Shown here: positions 1 through 8,287 of the stretch, one piece after another
How the letters are laid out: each line of letters starts with the position of its first letter
Numbering within the stretch: the stretch's first letter is position 1
Source of the DNA: Paenibacillus tyrphae
GTDB lineage: Bacteria; Bacillota; Bacilli; Paenibacillales; NBRC-103111
DNA length: 64,000 bases
Direction of reading: 5' to 3'
Assembly (NCBI RefSeq): GCF_027925525.1
Contig: NZ_BSDJ01000006.1
Coordinates: 233,663 to 297,662, forward strand
Made by a program: the position numbers and the translations under genes
Notes under the pieces: generated by a model
Seen by the model: only the letters and a program-made list of their open reading frames with translations
Told to the model about the DNA's origin: nothing
Database searches by the model: none

Positions 1-1
1 G

Positions 2-238
2 AACTGGAAGACGCGCACCCGCTCGGGCGGCCTCATCTCGGAGACGCAGATGCACGAGGCCGTGAGGAGCTTCGGCGTCGAGCTTCGCGGAGCCGGGACG
101 GACGAAAGCCCGTTCGTGTACCGGAAGCTTCAGGAGGTGTTAGACGCCCACGCAGAGACGATCGAGGTGCTGCATGTGCTGAAGCCAATCGGCGTATGCA
201 TGGCCGGTGCTGACGAGTTCGATCCGTATAAGGACTAG
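2..238 (+). CDS. RtcB-like RNA ligase, C-terminal end (partial)
   Basis: Only the last 78 codons lie in the window; the frame is open from base 2, so the gene begins upstream. The end reads like the C-terminus of RtcB-family tRNA-splicing/RNA-repair ligases as found in Bacilli: 'HAETIEVLHVLKPIGVCMAG' followed by 'DEFDPYKD'. In RtcB the C-terminal tail helps form the Mn/GTP active site, but the guanylated histidine is not visible here. A strong terminator follows about 100 bp downstream. The call rests on tail similarity alone; another protein with a similar tail cannot be excluded. Confidence 0.55.
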   Translation, partial: NWKTRTRSGGLISETQMHEAVRSFGVELRGAGTDESPFVYRKLQEVLDAHAETIEVLHVLKPIGVCMAGADEFDPYKD

Positions 239-339
239 CCGCTCTAATTTTTAATCCAATTTTGAGCTTCTTTTAAGGTGTGCTTAAGCTTCGGGCCGCA
301 TACTAAAGAAGATCCCGTTACTTAACATATATCTTTGGT

Positions 340-378
340 CCCCGCCGTCGCTGCCATCGACGAGGCGGGGATTTTTTT
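340..378 (+). terminator. Rho-independent terminator after the RtcB-like gene
   Basis: Stem CCCCGCC/GGCGGGG extended by GTCG/CGAC, followed by ATTTTTTT on the + strand. There is no T-run on the other strand, so it serves the + gene. It sits between two convergent genes. Confidence 0.85.
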
Positions 379-403
379 GAGCGTTTATGCGTCGTATAAG
401 CGG

Positions 404-1261
404 CTACTCCACGAGCGGAGCAATTTTCGGAAACACTTGCAGGGCAGTTTTGTAAAAGACGTGCTCATGATATGCCTCCGGAATCAGCTCCTGCACGAAT
501 TGCAGATAAGGCTGCACGGGGGCGAGCGGCCAGTCCGTGCCGAACAGCATCTTCTCGTAATGGTCGCAGTACGTCACCGCGTGGCGCAGATGGGCGAAAA
601 AGAGCGGAGAATCCTTGAGCCGCGCGCATTCTGCGGCATCGCCGACCATCAGGCCGGACAAATCGGCGAACACGTTGCGGTTCTTGTAGACGATTTCGGC
701 TCCGTCCAGCACCCATGGATCGCCGAAGTGGGCGATCATAAAGTTGACGTCGCGGTGGGCGACAGCAACCTCGTCCACCGTCAGCGGGTGGGAATATTTC
801 AGCAGGCCGCGCTCCGAGTACGTATCGCCCGTATGATAGACGACCGGGACTTTGTACTGCTTCGCCAGCTCGTAGACCGGCTGGTAGACGTCATCGTAGG
901 CATAGTACGGATAGTAGCCGAGGTAAATTTTGATCCCGACCGCCTCCGGCCGCTGCAGCGCTCGCTCCAGCTCATCCAGTCCGGCGTTGCCCAGCTTGAA
1001 CGGGTTAACGCCGGGGCAGTATACGATCTGCCCCGGATACGAGTCCACCATATCAAGTCCCATCGGCGTCGGGGCTTCCCGGTCGGGGAAGCCTCCGGCG
1101 GCGGTCTCCGTTACCCCCATGCCGATGCCAAGCACGACGCCGTTCTCGGCGTATTCGCGCAGCAGCCCGTCAACGGAGTAATCGACGAACGAGCGGTTGT
1201 CGGCCGTTTCCTTAAACGAAGCAATATGAGACAAGTGCATGTGCGCATCAATGATTTTCAT
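404..1261 (-). CDS. Amidohydrolase-family (amidohydrolase 2) metal-dependent hydrolase
   Basis: 285 aa, the usual size of a TIM-barrel amidohydrolase_2 protein. The N-terminus carries the metal-binding HxH (residues 7-9 in 'IIDAHMHL'). 'GIKIYLGYYPYY', 'VVYHTGDT', 'FMIAHFGDPW' and 'MLFGTDWPLAP' match the strand-end motifs that supply the remaining histidines and the catalytic Asp (in GTDW). The family hydrolyses or decarboxylates cyclic and aromatic substrates; the substrate here cannot be told. It starts 6 bp after the GNAT-fusion gene and is surely its operon partner. Confidence 0.8.
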   Translation of the reverse strand: MKIIDAHMHLSHIASFKETADNRSFVDYSVDGLLREYAENGVVLGIGMGVTETAAGGFPDREAPTPMGLDMVDSYPGQIVYCPGVNPFKLGNAGLDELERALQRPEAVGIKIYLGYYPYYAYDDVYQPVYELAKQYKVPVVYHTGDTYSERGLLKYSHPLTVDEVAVAHRDVNFMIAHFGDPWVLDGAEIVYKNRNVFADLSGLMVGDAAECARLKDSPLFFAHLRHAVTYCDHYEKMLFGTDWPLAPVQPYLQFVQELIPEAYHEHVFYKTALQVFPKIAPLVE

Positions 1262-1267
1262 TCCGCA

Positions 1268-4200
1268 TTACTCTCCTTCCGTGTCACTGGTTTCAAGTAT
1301 AAGAGGGAAGGCGAGTCTGCGTAAAGTATCCAAGCTGTCCGTCGGCAGCGGGGCGTCCGGGAAGACGAGGAACACCGGAGCCGAGCGGTCTACGCTTCCG
1401 TGAGGGAGGCGAACTCTCCGCGTGAGGGACAGGCAGCAGATCTCCTTGTTCGTGTAAACCGAAGGGCGATTGGCTGCTTCGTCCGTAACGATGTGCATGA
1501 CTCCGGTCCGGCTATCAAGGCCGAACACATAATCCTTCGTCTCGCGCACGCTGAGCTCCCCTTTTCCGAGAGGGTAACGCAGCGCTTTTCCGTTCGGGGT
1601 GCAGGTTTGCAGCCACCCATAGCCGTCCGTCTCGTCAGGACGAAGGAATAGCTCACTGAGCATCGATTTGTCCAGATACGTTCCCGTGTTCTGACGGATG
1701 TCCGTCATATAAGCGAGCACCGGTACTCCGGGGAGCATCAAATAGTAGCTGTCCATGGTTATCCCTTTGAACGTATCGTGGTTACGGATGGATTGACGGA
1801 CCTGGATACCTGCCCAGACGTTGCCTTTCTCGTCGGAAAGACGGACAAAAGCGGCGGAATGCTCTTCTTTGCGCACGGATAACGGCCCCATCTCGTCGAA
1901 TTGGCCCGACAAGCCGCCGGTCCAAGGATTCCACCACGATTTCGCACCATATTCGGGAAACCCGGAAGCGAGCCATTCCCGGCCCTCGACGGCTAGCGAA
2001 CGCAGCCCGGGGTAATAGTCGGCCGCTGCGGAGATGCGGATGATTCCATTATCGGCTTCAAGCACCGAATAACCGGCTTCGGTCGATGTCGTGCCGCTGA
2101 CTTCGCCGGCCGAAACCGGGAACAACGCGGCATGATACGCCTCTTCCTGCGCGCCGAGTCGCGCTTCCACCCGGACCACGCGGCAGCAGGATGCCGGCGG
2201 GGACAGCGTGAAGCGGGCATCCGTCGCCTCGTCGTCAGGCGATAAATGCACCTGCTCCGACGTTTCGGCCGCATCCATGTAGCGGGCGGAGAGCTCGCCT
2301 TCCCATACGGTCTGCTTCGCATCCCGAAGCGTGACCGGCACTTCTTCCGCATCCGGCGGCACGAACGGATTTCCCTCATTGGCCGTCAGCTCCACATGGC
2401 GGACCGGCGGCGGAGTCGTTTCCCGTCTGATGCGCTTCAGGGCAAAATCCCGGAGCGAGGTCCAATCGTCGAACCCGCCCATAGACAAGAAGATCGTATC
2501 CGAGGTTTTCGTTTCACCGGCTTCCAGCCGTCCGAAGCGGGTTTCCAGCTCCAGATACCAATCGCCTATATTCATCCGGTGGTTATCGGACCAGCAAATT
2601 CCGTATGCGCTTCTGGCGCCGCGGGCGAAGAGCCAAGGCTCGCTAATTTTGGAGCCGTCCCAATACTCGAAATCGATGCCGTGGGAGTCGGTTGTTTCGA
2701 CGATTTGACCGTCATAAGGCAGAACGATTCCGTACAAGTCGTGACGAATGCGCTGGGAGATCCACATTTCGCTGACGACGGAGGCATCCGAGTCGTTTTC
2801 CAGCTCCTGCCACAGCTTCATCGTTCCGTCGGCGTACAGCAGCGTGTGGAGATGCAGCAGCAACTGCGGGAACGCATCCGAGCGGTACGTATGGCGGAAG
2901 CCGACCGCTCCTCGTTCTTCTTTTGGCTCCACACGTATCGGCTTTTTCCGGGTGAATTCGGCGGAATACGGCTTGCCTATCGACGGCGGGAGCAGCATGA
3001 TCTGCTCGTCCTTCCGGTTCCAGGCTCGAAGGAACGTTTCGTTGTGATCCATATCGTATTCGATCCCATAGCTGCCGTTCACGGCAACCCGGTTGTCCTC
3101 CGTCTCTCCGGTAAACATCGCCCCGGGTCCCCCGAAGGCTCCGCCAACGAAACGGGTGAACGTCACCTCCGGCCCGTTGTCCGGAACGGCCCGGATTTGA
3201 AGCTGAGCTTGGTAGAAACTGTAGTCGAGCAGACGGTACGGAACTGCCAACGAGATCCGCTCCTTCGCTTCCAGGCGCGCTTCGAAAGCCCGCTGGCCGA
3301 GCGCAAGCCAGGTTTGTTCCGGCAGCTCGAAGGAGAACGTGGCCGTCTCCGGGAAATGGTTTTCCATATCGAGGTACAGGACGTAATTCCCGCCAAGCGC
3401 ATGCCTTGCATCCGGCACCCGCATCGTCAGGCCGGCCGGAAATTTCGGGACGATGCCGACCTTGAGCAGCGCTTCCAGCCCGTTAATTCGAACCCGCGTT
3501 TGCACGGCAGGGCAGGTGCGCCATTCGCTTTGCTCTTCCTCGATGGCTCCGACGAAGAAACGCGCGGCGATCCGTTCTTCGCCTTCCACCTGCAGCTCGC
3601 TTTTCCAATCGAATTCGACATTGCGGTCCGATTCGCCCTGAAGCTCAAGCTTAAGCGGGGCGCCCGATTTGTTCACGATGCGGTATTCGATAGTATACTC
3701 GCTTCCGAATACCGGCTCGGCCTGCTCCGCGGTTGCGGACAGCAAGTAGTCCTCCGTTTCGATGAGGCAGATGCCGCGGCCTCTGCGCTCGATATCGACG
3801 CGAAGCGATTGTCCGTTCTTGTCCCACGCGTAAGTGTAGGTATCGAAGCCGTTCACTTTATCGCCGTCCGGTTTAACTTCGATCGTCCGCTTCAAATCGG
3901 CGTACCAATCGGTATCTTGAAGATAGGGGGCAAGCGCTTCGCAAGCCGCCACCTGGGGGATGAAGTTCATGAAGTGCGTCGCGTCCTCGCGGTCTTCCCA
4001 GAAAAAGCCGCATCTCTTGTACAGCGGCACCGCCTTCATGTTGGCTTCCCAAGTGTACAGATCGACGCGCGGCCAGCCCAGGCGGATCGTTTCCTCCACC
4101 GCCCGCAGTACGAGCATTTTGCCGATTTTTCGGCCATGGTAGTCCGGGCGTACGTTCAATAGCTGGATGTAGAGTGCGCCGGTATCCTCGCGGTATTCGC

Positions 4201-4405
4201 CGAGGCTGCAGTATCCGACGACTTGACCGTCGCAGACGGCGAGAAAGACGGCCAAAGCATCCGAGTTTTCCTCGTCCTGGCGAATCTGCTCGGCTGTCCG
4301 GACAGCCGGTCCGCCGCCCCATTCGTCTTGGCTTCGGTTCCACATCTCGGCTACGCTTTCCGCATAATCAGGGTGGTAATGTATGATGTTCACATGCGCT
4401 GTCAT
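1268..4405 (-). CDS. GNAT N-acetyltransferase fused to a large beta-rich domain
   Basis: 1045 aa. The start is the ATG at 4405, preceded by GAGGTGG at good spacing; the open frame runs 92 codons further upstream without a ribosome site. Residues about 1-150 are a GNAT acetyltransferase: 'IIHYHPDYAESVAEMWN' opens the fold and 'LLNVRPDYHGRKIGKMLV' is the acetyl-CoA loop. The remaining 900 residues look like stacked beta-sandwich domains, and the last 300 ('NGIIRISAAADYYPGLRSL', 'WWNPWTGGLSGQF') resemble galactose-mutarotase-like sandwiches of glycoside-processing enzymes. I cannot name a substrate. The acetyl donor part and the carbohydrate-like part may act on one sugar derivative; that is inference. 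Upstream partner of the amidohydrolase. Confidence 0.7.
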   Translation of the reverse strand: MTAHVNIIHYHPDYAESVAEMWNRSQDEWGGGPAVRTAEQIRQDEENSDALAVFLAVCDGQVVGYCSLGEYREDTGALYIQLLNVRPDYHGRKIGKMLVLRAVEETIRLGWPRVDLYTWEANMKAVPLYKRCGFFWEDREDATHFMNFIPQVAACEALAPYLQDTDWYADLKRTIEVKPDGDKVNGFDTYTYAWDKNGQSLRVDIERRGRGICLIETEDYLLSATAEQAEPVFGSEYTIEYRIVNKSGAPLKLELQGESDRNVEFDWKSELQVEGEERIAARFFVGAIEEEQSEWRTCPAVQTRVRINGLEALLKVGIVPKFPAGLTMRVPDARHALGGNYVLYLDMENHFPETATFSFELPEQTWLALGQRAFEARLEAKERISLAVPYRLLDYSFYQAQLQIRAVPDNGPEVTFTRFVGGAFGGPGAMFTGETEDNRVAVNGSYGIEYDMDHNETFLRAWNRKDEQIMLLPPSIGKPYSAEFTRKKPIRVEPKEERGAVGFRHTYRSDAFPQLLLHLHTLLYADGTMKLWQELENDSDASVVSEMWISQRIRHDLYGIVLPYDGQIVETTDSHGIDFEYWDGSKISEPWLFARGARSAYGICWSDNHRMNIGDWYLELETRFGRLEAGETKTSDTIFLSMGGFDDWTSLRDFALKRIRRETTPPPVRHVELTANEGNPFVPPDAEEVPVTLRDAKQTVWEGELSARYMDAAETSEQVHLSPDDEATDARFTLSPPASCCRVVRVEARLGAQEEAYHAALFPVSAGEVSGTTSTEAGYSVLEADNGIIRISAAADYYPGLRSLAVEGREWLASGFPEYGAKSWWNPWTGGLSGQFDEMGPLSVRKEEHSAAFVRLSDEKGNVWAGIQVRQSIRNHDTFKGITMDSYYLMLPGVPVLAYMTDIRQNTGTYLDKSMLSELFLRPDETDGYGWLQTCTPNGKALRYPLGKGELSVRETKDYVFGLDSRTGVMHIVTDEAANRPSVYTNKEICCLSLTRRVRLPHGSVDRSAPVFLVFPDAPLPTDSLDTLRRLAFPLILETSDTEGE

Positions 4406-4586
4406 TTTGGTTCCACCTCGGCTCCAGTAAAATATAGAAGATAATGGATATACGTCCGAGAAGGGGGGAAGGTTGCAGGTCCGGGGAAAAAAGAAGGGGA
4501 AGACCGCTCCCGCGGCGAAGCAGTAAGCGGCAGACAGCTTAGGATGCAGGCTGCTCGCGCACAACGACGGAAGGAGCGGGACGAAT

Positions 4587-5078
4587 GTGAACAGACTGTG
4601 CATCATCCCTTGCGGAGCCAAAAAAATATGGGATACCGCCGCTGCACCGTCGGGTCCTTGCCCGGCCAACCAAGCGTACATTTCACCCCTTCACCGAAAA
4701 TGCCAGGCGTATGCGGACCGCTATTTTGACCATTGGGCGATATTGTCGGCCAAGCACGGTTTTTTACTTCCGGACGACAAGCTCTACGAAAATTACAATG
4801 TCGCCTTTGGCAGCGGTCACCCGGCAATCATTTCATTGCACGAGTTGAAACGTCAAGTAAGCGAAAAACGGTTGGACCGTTTTGAGGAAGTTGTCGTGCT
4901 TGGCGGCAAAAAGTTTACCGGAATCGTTCCCGAGGTGTTTTCCGGGGAGACACGGATTTATTTTCCGCTGGTCGGGAGCCGAGGGATCGGGGATATGCTG
5001 CAAAAGCTGAACCGTGCTCTGGAGCGCAACGAACCGTTCGATGGCGTTGTTGGAATAAGGGAAGAAGGCTTGGAATAG
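4587..5078 (+). CDS. DUF6884-like protein
   Basis: 163 aa, starting with GTG at 4587 behind GGAAGGAGCGGG. The N-terminus 'LCIIPCGAKKIWD', then 'YADRYFDHWAILSAKHGFLLPDD' and a late 'YFPLVGSRGIGDMLQKLN', are typical of the small DUF6884 (YaaA-like) proteins. Biochemical function is unknown; these proteins are often scattered near mobile DNA. It is divergent from the GNAT-fusion operon, with which it shares about 180 bp of promoter DNA. Confidence 0.6.
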   Translation: MNRLCIIPCGAKKIWDTAAAPSGPCPANQAYISPLHRKCQAYADRYFDHWAILSAKHGFLLPDDKLYENYNVAFGSGHPAIISLHELKRQVSEKRLDRFEEVVVLGGKKFTGIVPEVFSGETRIYFPLVGSRGIGDMLQKLNRALERNEPFDGVVGIREEGLE

Positions 5079-5127
5079 GAGGAGCTCCCGCCGCCGTCCT
5101 GTCGACAGAGCGGAAGCTGCGGGAGAG

Positions 5128-5739
5128 TCAGGAGCCGTCCGGCTGCAAATTCCGATTGCCGCAAAACTCCTCGATCGTTTGCGCTTTCATGTCGTCCAGC
5201 GGGAATCCCGAAGGATAGTTGGTATACATCAGCATGATGCCTTGGAGCGTCGAGGAGAAGTGAAGGGACCGTTTCCGGGGATCGGGAGCGCCCAGCTTCT
5301 CGAAAATTTCGCATTGGGCCTCGAATTGCTCCGCGTAGGCGCCCAGCAGCCGGTTTCCGTGCCTGGCCACAACTTCATCCTGTCTCGGACAGGTGAACAA
5401 GTTCAAGTAGAAGCGGAATACTTCCGGCTGCTCGCGGACGTTGTCCAGCGCCCCTTCGACGATATGGCGGAGCTGCTCGGCAGGGGTTTCTTTGGCGGCT
5501 GCGGCTTGCATCACTTCGAGCACCTCTTCGATACGAAGATCGACCATGGCGGCCAAGAGCTCCTCTTTGCCTTTGAAATAATTGTAGAGAAGGCCCTTTG
5601 AAATGTCCGCCCGCTTGGCTACATCGTCGATGGATGCGGAGTGGAACCCTTTCTCGATAAAAAGCTCCGTGGCCGCTTGTAAAATTTTATCTCGGGCGGC
5701 GCGGCGAATCCGTTCGTTTTCCTCCGGCGTTCGGGGCAT
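5128..5739 (-). CDS. TetR-family transcriptional regulator
   Basis: 203 aa from the ATG at 5739, preceded by GGAGGAG; the open frame extends further but without a ribosome site. The HTH is clear: 'ILQAATELFIEKGFHSASID', 'DVAKRADISKGLLYNYFKGK'. The C-terminal ligand domain is of the common TetR type. It lies 4 bp behind the alpha/beta hydrolase gene in one operon, whose promoter carries a TetR-type palindrome at 6614-6631. Autoregulation together with the hydrolase is therefore likely, with the inducer probably related to the hydrolase substrate. Confidence 0.85.
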   Translation of the reverse strand: MPRTPEENERIRRAARDKILQAATELFIEKGFHSASIDDVAKRADISKGLLYNYFKGKEELLAAMVDLRIEEVLEVMQAAAAKETPAEQLRHIVEGALDNVREQPEVFRFYLNLFTCPRQDEVVARHGNRLLGAYAEQFEAQCEIFEKLGAPDPRKRSLHFSSTLQGIMLMYTNYPSGFPLDDMKAQTIEEFCGNRNLQPDGS

Positions 5740-5743
5740 GTCT

Positions 5744-6496
5744 TTACTCCTCCAGAAATTGCAAAATCGTATGGGAAACCTTGTCGGGATGGGTGAGCAT
5801 AAGCATATGATCCGCGCCGTCGATCCACACGAGGCGGGCATTCGGAAGCTGCCCGAATTGCTCGGCGAGCGGGAAAAGGTCTGGGCGGTCGAGTGTGCCG
5901 ATCATGAACAAAGTCGGCGCCGCAAGCCGGTCCAGCCTTTCGATGGCAGGAGGCTGGGGCCATACCGATTCGCCGCTTTTCCAATCAAACCATCGCTTTA
6001 TATTGTGTCTAATCATCTCGGTCATAAGCTCTAGATGCGGACTTGCTTTGACGACGTCATAGGACGGAAAATCGAGCGAAAACTCGGTCATTTTCTCCAC
6101 ATCCGGCGCCGCGGCGAGAACGCGCTGGAACCGCTCCTCAATGTCCGGCGCATTCCGGAAGCCCGTAACGGAGCAGGCGATGAGCACGAGCTTGGACACC
6201 CGCTCGGGGTACGTCAGGTCGAAGTCGACGGCAATCTGGCCGCCTAAGGAGTGGCCGACTAGTATGGCCTTTTCCAAGCCGAAGTGGTCAAGAACCATTT
6301 TTACATCCTCGACGTAATTGGCGGGCTCGACAGGTGCCGGCGATTGTCCGGCTCCCCGGCCGTCGAATGCGATAACCCGATAGTTCGCCGCAAGCCTCGG
6401 AATGATGAACTGCCAGGTGCGCATATCTGTTCCGCCCCCGTGAAGCAGGACAATCGTCTCGTCACCCGCTCCATAAATTTCGTAGTGAAGATCCAT
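5744..6496 (-). CDS. Alpha/beta-fold hydrolase
   Basis: 250 aa from the ATG at 6496 with GGAGGAA at good spacing. Oxyanion-hole motif 'VLLHGGGTDMRTW', nucleophile elbow 'ILVGHSLGGQIAV' (Ser in GHSLG), acid region 'FMIGTLDRPD' and a late histidine in 'GADHMLML' give a full Ser-Asp-His triad. It resembles the broad esterase/haloperoxidase/MhpC-like group; the substrate is unknown. First gene of a two-gene operon with the TetR gene at 5128. Confidence 0.85.
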   Translation of the reverse strand: MDLHYEIYGAGDETIVLLHGGGTDMRTWQFIIPRLAANYRVIAFDGRGAGQSPAPVEPANYVEDVKMVLDHFGLEKAILVGHSLGGQIAVDFDLTYPERVSKLVLIACSVTGFRNAPDIEERFQRVLAAAPDVEKMTEFSLDFPSYDVVKASPHLELMTEMIRHNIKRWFDWKSGESVWPQPPAIERLDRLAAPTLFMIGTLDRPDLFPLAEQFGQLPNARLVWIDGADHMLMLTHPDKVSHTILQFLEE

Positions 6497-6602
6497 CGTG
6501 ATTCCTCCTCGACGTATTTTCCGCAACAGCGGATAAAATGATGACCGGACCGTGACGCTTAACCGAACCGATGGGAAAAGGTGCCATGGTCCATGCAGCT
6601 TT

Positions 6603-6632
6603 AGTATAATTTATGACTGAACGTACAGTCAA
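6603..6632 (-). promoter_or_regulatory. Promoter and TetR-type operator of the hydrolase-tetR operon
   Basis: On the minus strand TTGACT (6632-6627), an 18-bp spacer and TATACT (6608-6603). The spacer contains the palindrome TGACTGAACGTACAGTCA (6614-6631), a form typical of TetR operators. It overlaps the edge of the -35 box and fills the spacer, so a bound repressor would block polymerase. The obvious candidate repressor is the TetR protein encoded at 5128. Confidence 0.75.
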
Positions 6633-6653
6633 TATAAAAATCCCCGCAGACAT

Positions 6654-6681
6654 AGAAAAAGGCCCGCAGCGGATGCGGGCC
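6654..6681 (-). terminator. Terminator of the nucleotidyltransferase gene
   Basis: Stem GGCCCGCA/TGCGGGCC with loop GCGGA; on the minus strand it is followed by TTTTTC. It lies just after the stop of the ANT(4')-like gene. Confidence 0.85.
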
Positions 6682-6699
6682 CTTGAGCCGTATTGCCTT

Positions 6700-7464
6700 T
6701 TAAAATGGAATTTGTTCCGTGATAAACGCATAGTCATGCTCTTTCGCCCACGCTTGCAGACCGCTCCAGAAAGCCTCGCACGCCAGGAAGACGCGGTCCG
6801 GGTCGGACAGTTCGCCCGACAGCACGAGCCGTGCCAGCGCATCGAAGCCGTCAGGCCGGTCGGGCAGGGTCATTGCTTCGGGAATGACCTTGGCTCCTGT
6901 AGAGTAGGTCGTCCGATGATGTAGCCCGATGAGCATTGCGGCGTAATGCGCGGTTTCCATGGCCAGATAAGGCAGGTGCGTCCGCGGGCCCTGGGCGTTG
7001 GCATTGCGCCATTTACCGGCGAACTCGAACATTTCGCCGACCAGAATGCTGCGGATGTTTTCCCGGAAATCGGCTTCGTCCGGTGATAGGACCGCTGCTT
7101 TCAGGTCATCAAAAAAGCCGTCCGGGTCGTACAGCGGCAGAGCCGTAAGGAAGGCGCCGTGTGACAGAGGCCATGTATCCTCGACGGTCCGTGCGTACTG
7201 CAGCAGAATTTCCTCGCTGTACACGTTCACCTCCGCTTTCCAGGCCCCGGCCGCCCATTCGTGGCTGAAGTCGACCGGTTCGTCTCCTGAGTGGAGAACG
7301 CAAAGCATCTCGGTGTCCGAGAAAGGTCCGTCCGTGCCGCGCGCCATGGAGCCGTAGAGGCCGATCGCTTTTAGGTTGTCGCCGTAAACCTGCTTAAGCC
7401 GGTCGGCAATTTCACGGGCAATGGCCCGTCTTTCTTCTTTGGTTACCGCCTGTGGTCCGTTCAT
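6700..7464 (-). CDS. ANT(4')-type aminoglycoside nucleotidyltransferase
   Basis: 254 aa from the ATG at 7464 (AAGGAG upstream; the frame extends 15 codons further without a ribosome site). It matches kanamycin nucleotidyltransferase (AadD/ANT(4')-I) along its whole length: the start 'MNGPQAVTKEER', the nucleotidyltransferase motif 'GLYGSMARGTDGPFSDTEML' with the two metal-binding acids D and E, 'EVNVYSEEILLQYA', 'EMFEFAGKWRNANAQGP' with the catalytic-base glutamate, 'AMLIGLHHRTTYST' and the end 'EQIPF'. The enzyme uses ATP to adenylylate the 4'-OH of kanamycin-type drugs. It has its own terminator and no mobile element beside it, so it looks chromosomal. Drug range is not predictable from sequence alone. 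Confidence 0.85.
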   Translation of the reverse strand: MNGPQAVTKEERRAIAREIADRLKQVYGDNLKAIGLYGSMARGTDGPFSDTEMLCVLHSGDEPVDFSHEWAAGAWKAEVNVYSEEILLQYARTVEDTWPLSHGAFLTALPLYDPDGFFDDLKAAVLSPDEADFRENIRSILVGEMFEFAGKWRNANAQGPRTHLPYLAMETAHYAAMLIGLHHRTTYSTGAKVIPEAMTLPDRPDGFDALARLVLSGELSDPDRVFLACEAFWSGLQAWAKEHDYAFITEQIPF

Positions 7465-7650
7465 TCGTTTGCACGCTCCTTGATAAAAATAAATGTTTGT
7501 TTCGCGCACTGCTTCGAACGGAGGCGGCGGTCCCCGGGGTTAACGGGGGATTTTTAGGCGAGGCATGAGCATCGGTCTCCTTTTGGAAAAAAATGTACGA
7601 TTGTCTTACTCTTACGTGCGAGAGGGGAATAAGGTTTCAGCAAAGTCCGG

Positions 7651-8184
7651 CTATGCTTTTTTGGGCCAGAAGGTATAGCTGAAGCTCCATACAAAGTCGA
7701 TTCCCAGTATGACCCCCCAGCGCGAGATCATACTCCACAACTCCGTCGTCCGGCTTTCGTCGTCGACGAACCAGATCATGCCGAGCAGAATCACGCTGCC
7801 GATCATCCAGGCCAGCAGGTGAAGAAACCACGTCTGCCGCTCGCGACGGGCATGGGCGGCGCCGTGCTTCGGCTTCGGCTCGGGCGCCGGAGCCCCTGCG
7901 AACCGGTGTGCGAAACGTACGTCGGCCCACCGGATCATCCGGTGGCCGTAGGCGACGGATACGCCGATATAGACGGCGGCGAGGCCGTGTACGAAGCTCG
8001 CGGTCGCCCCGTTGCGCAAATCAATGACGGTCGCGATAATCAGGACCAGATCGACCACCGGCGTGGCGACCAGCAAAAGAGCTCCGATTCGTTTCATGCC
8101 AAAAATATAGCGGAAGACAAGTCCGGCGACGACAAACACCCAGAAGCCAATTTCACAACCGATAATAAATGCGGCTATCGTCAT
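7651..8184 (-). CDS. Multi-pass membrane protein of unknown function
   Basis: 177 aa with AAAGGA before the ATG at 8184. About five hydrophobic segments are seen: residues 1-30, 35-55, 63-80, 122-142 and 150-172. A Pro/Lys/Arg-rich cytoplasmic loop, 'APAPEPKPKHGAAHARRERQ', separates the third and fourth. I recognise no family. It is transcribed divergently from the TetR gene at 8288, and both promoters overlap one inverted repeat, so it is probably that regulator's target. Confidence 0.7.
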   Translation of the reverse strand: MTIAAFIIGCEIGFWVFVVAGLVFRYIFGMKRIGALLLVATPVVDLVLIIATVIDLRNGATASFVHGLAAVYIGVSVAYGHRMIRWADVRFAHRFAGAPAPEPKPKHGAAHARRERQTWFLHLLAWMIGSVILLGMIWFVDDESRTTELWSMISRWGVILGIDFVWSFSYTFWPKKA

Positions 8185-8239
8185 ACAATCAGTCCTTTCT
8201 TTTCTTTTTTAATACGACTGTATTGCTAAGCAGGGTTTT

Positions 8240-8281
8240 ATTTTAGCATTGTTGTGTTAAAAAAAACAACCGTGCTATAAT
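8240..8281. promoter_or_regulatory. Overlapping divergent promoters with a shared inverted repeat
   Basis: The repeat TAGCAnnnTTGT...ACAAnnnTGCTA spans 8244-8277. Rightward promoter: TTGTGT (8252-8257), 18 bp, TATAAT (8276-8281). Leftward promoter: TTGTTT (8269-8264), 18 bp, TAAAAT (8245-8240). The repeat covers both, which suits an operator for the adjacent TetR protein controlling itself and the membrane protein gene. Confidence 0.7.
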
Positions 8282-8287
8282 CGGGAC

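Noticed and set aside
335..1324. 329-codon + strand frame
   Set aside because: Lies opposite the amidohydrolase gene, has no ribosome site and no protein-family look; a shadow of GC-rich coding DNA.
2246..4162. 638-codon + strand frame
   Set aside because: Opposite the GNAT-fusion gene; Arg/His-rich composition typical of antisense frames.
5085..5125. Terminator between the convergent genes near 5.1 kb
   Set aside because: CTCCCGC/GCGGGAG arms have a loop of about 27 bases and no T-run.
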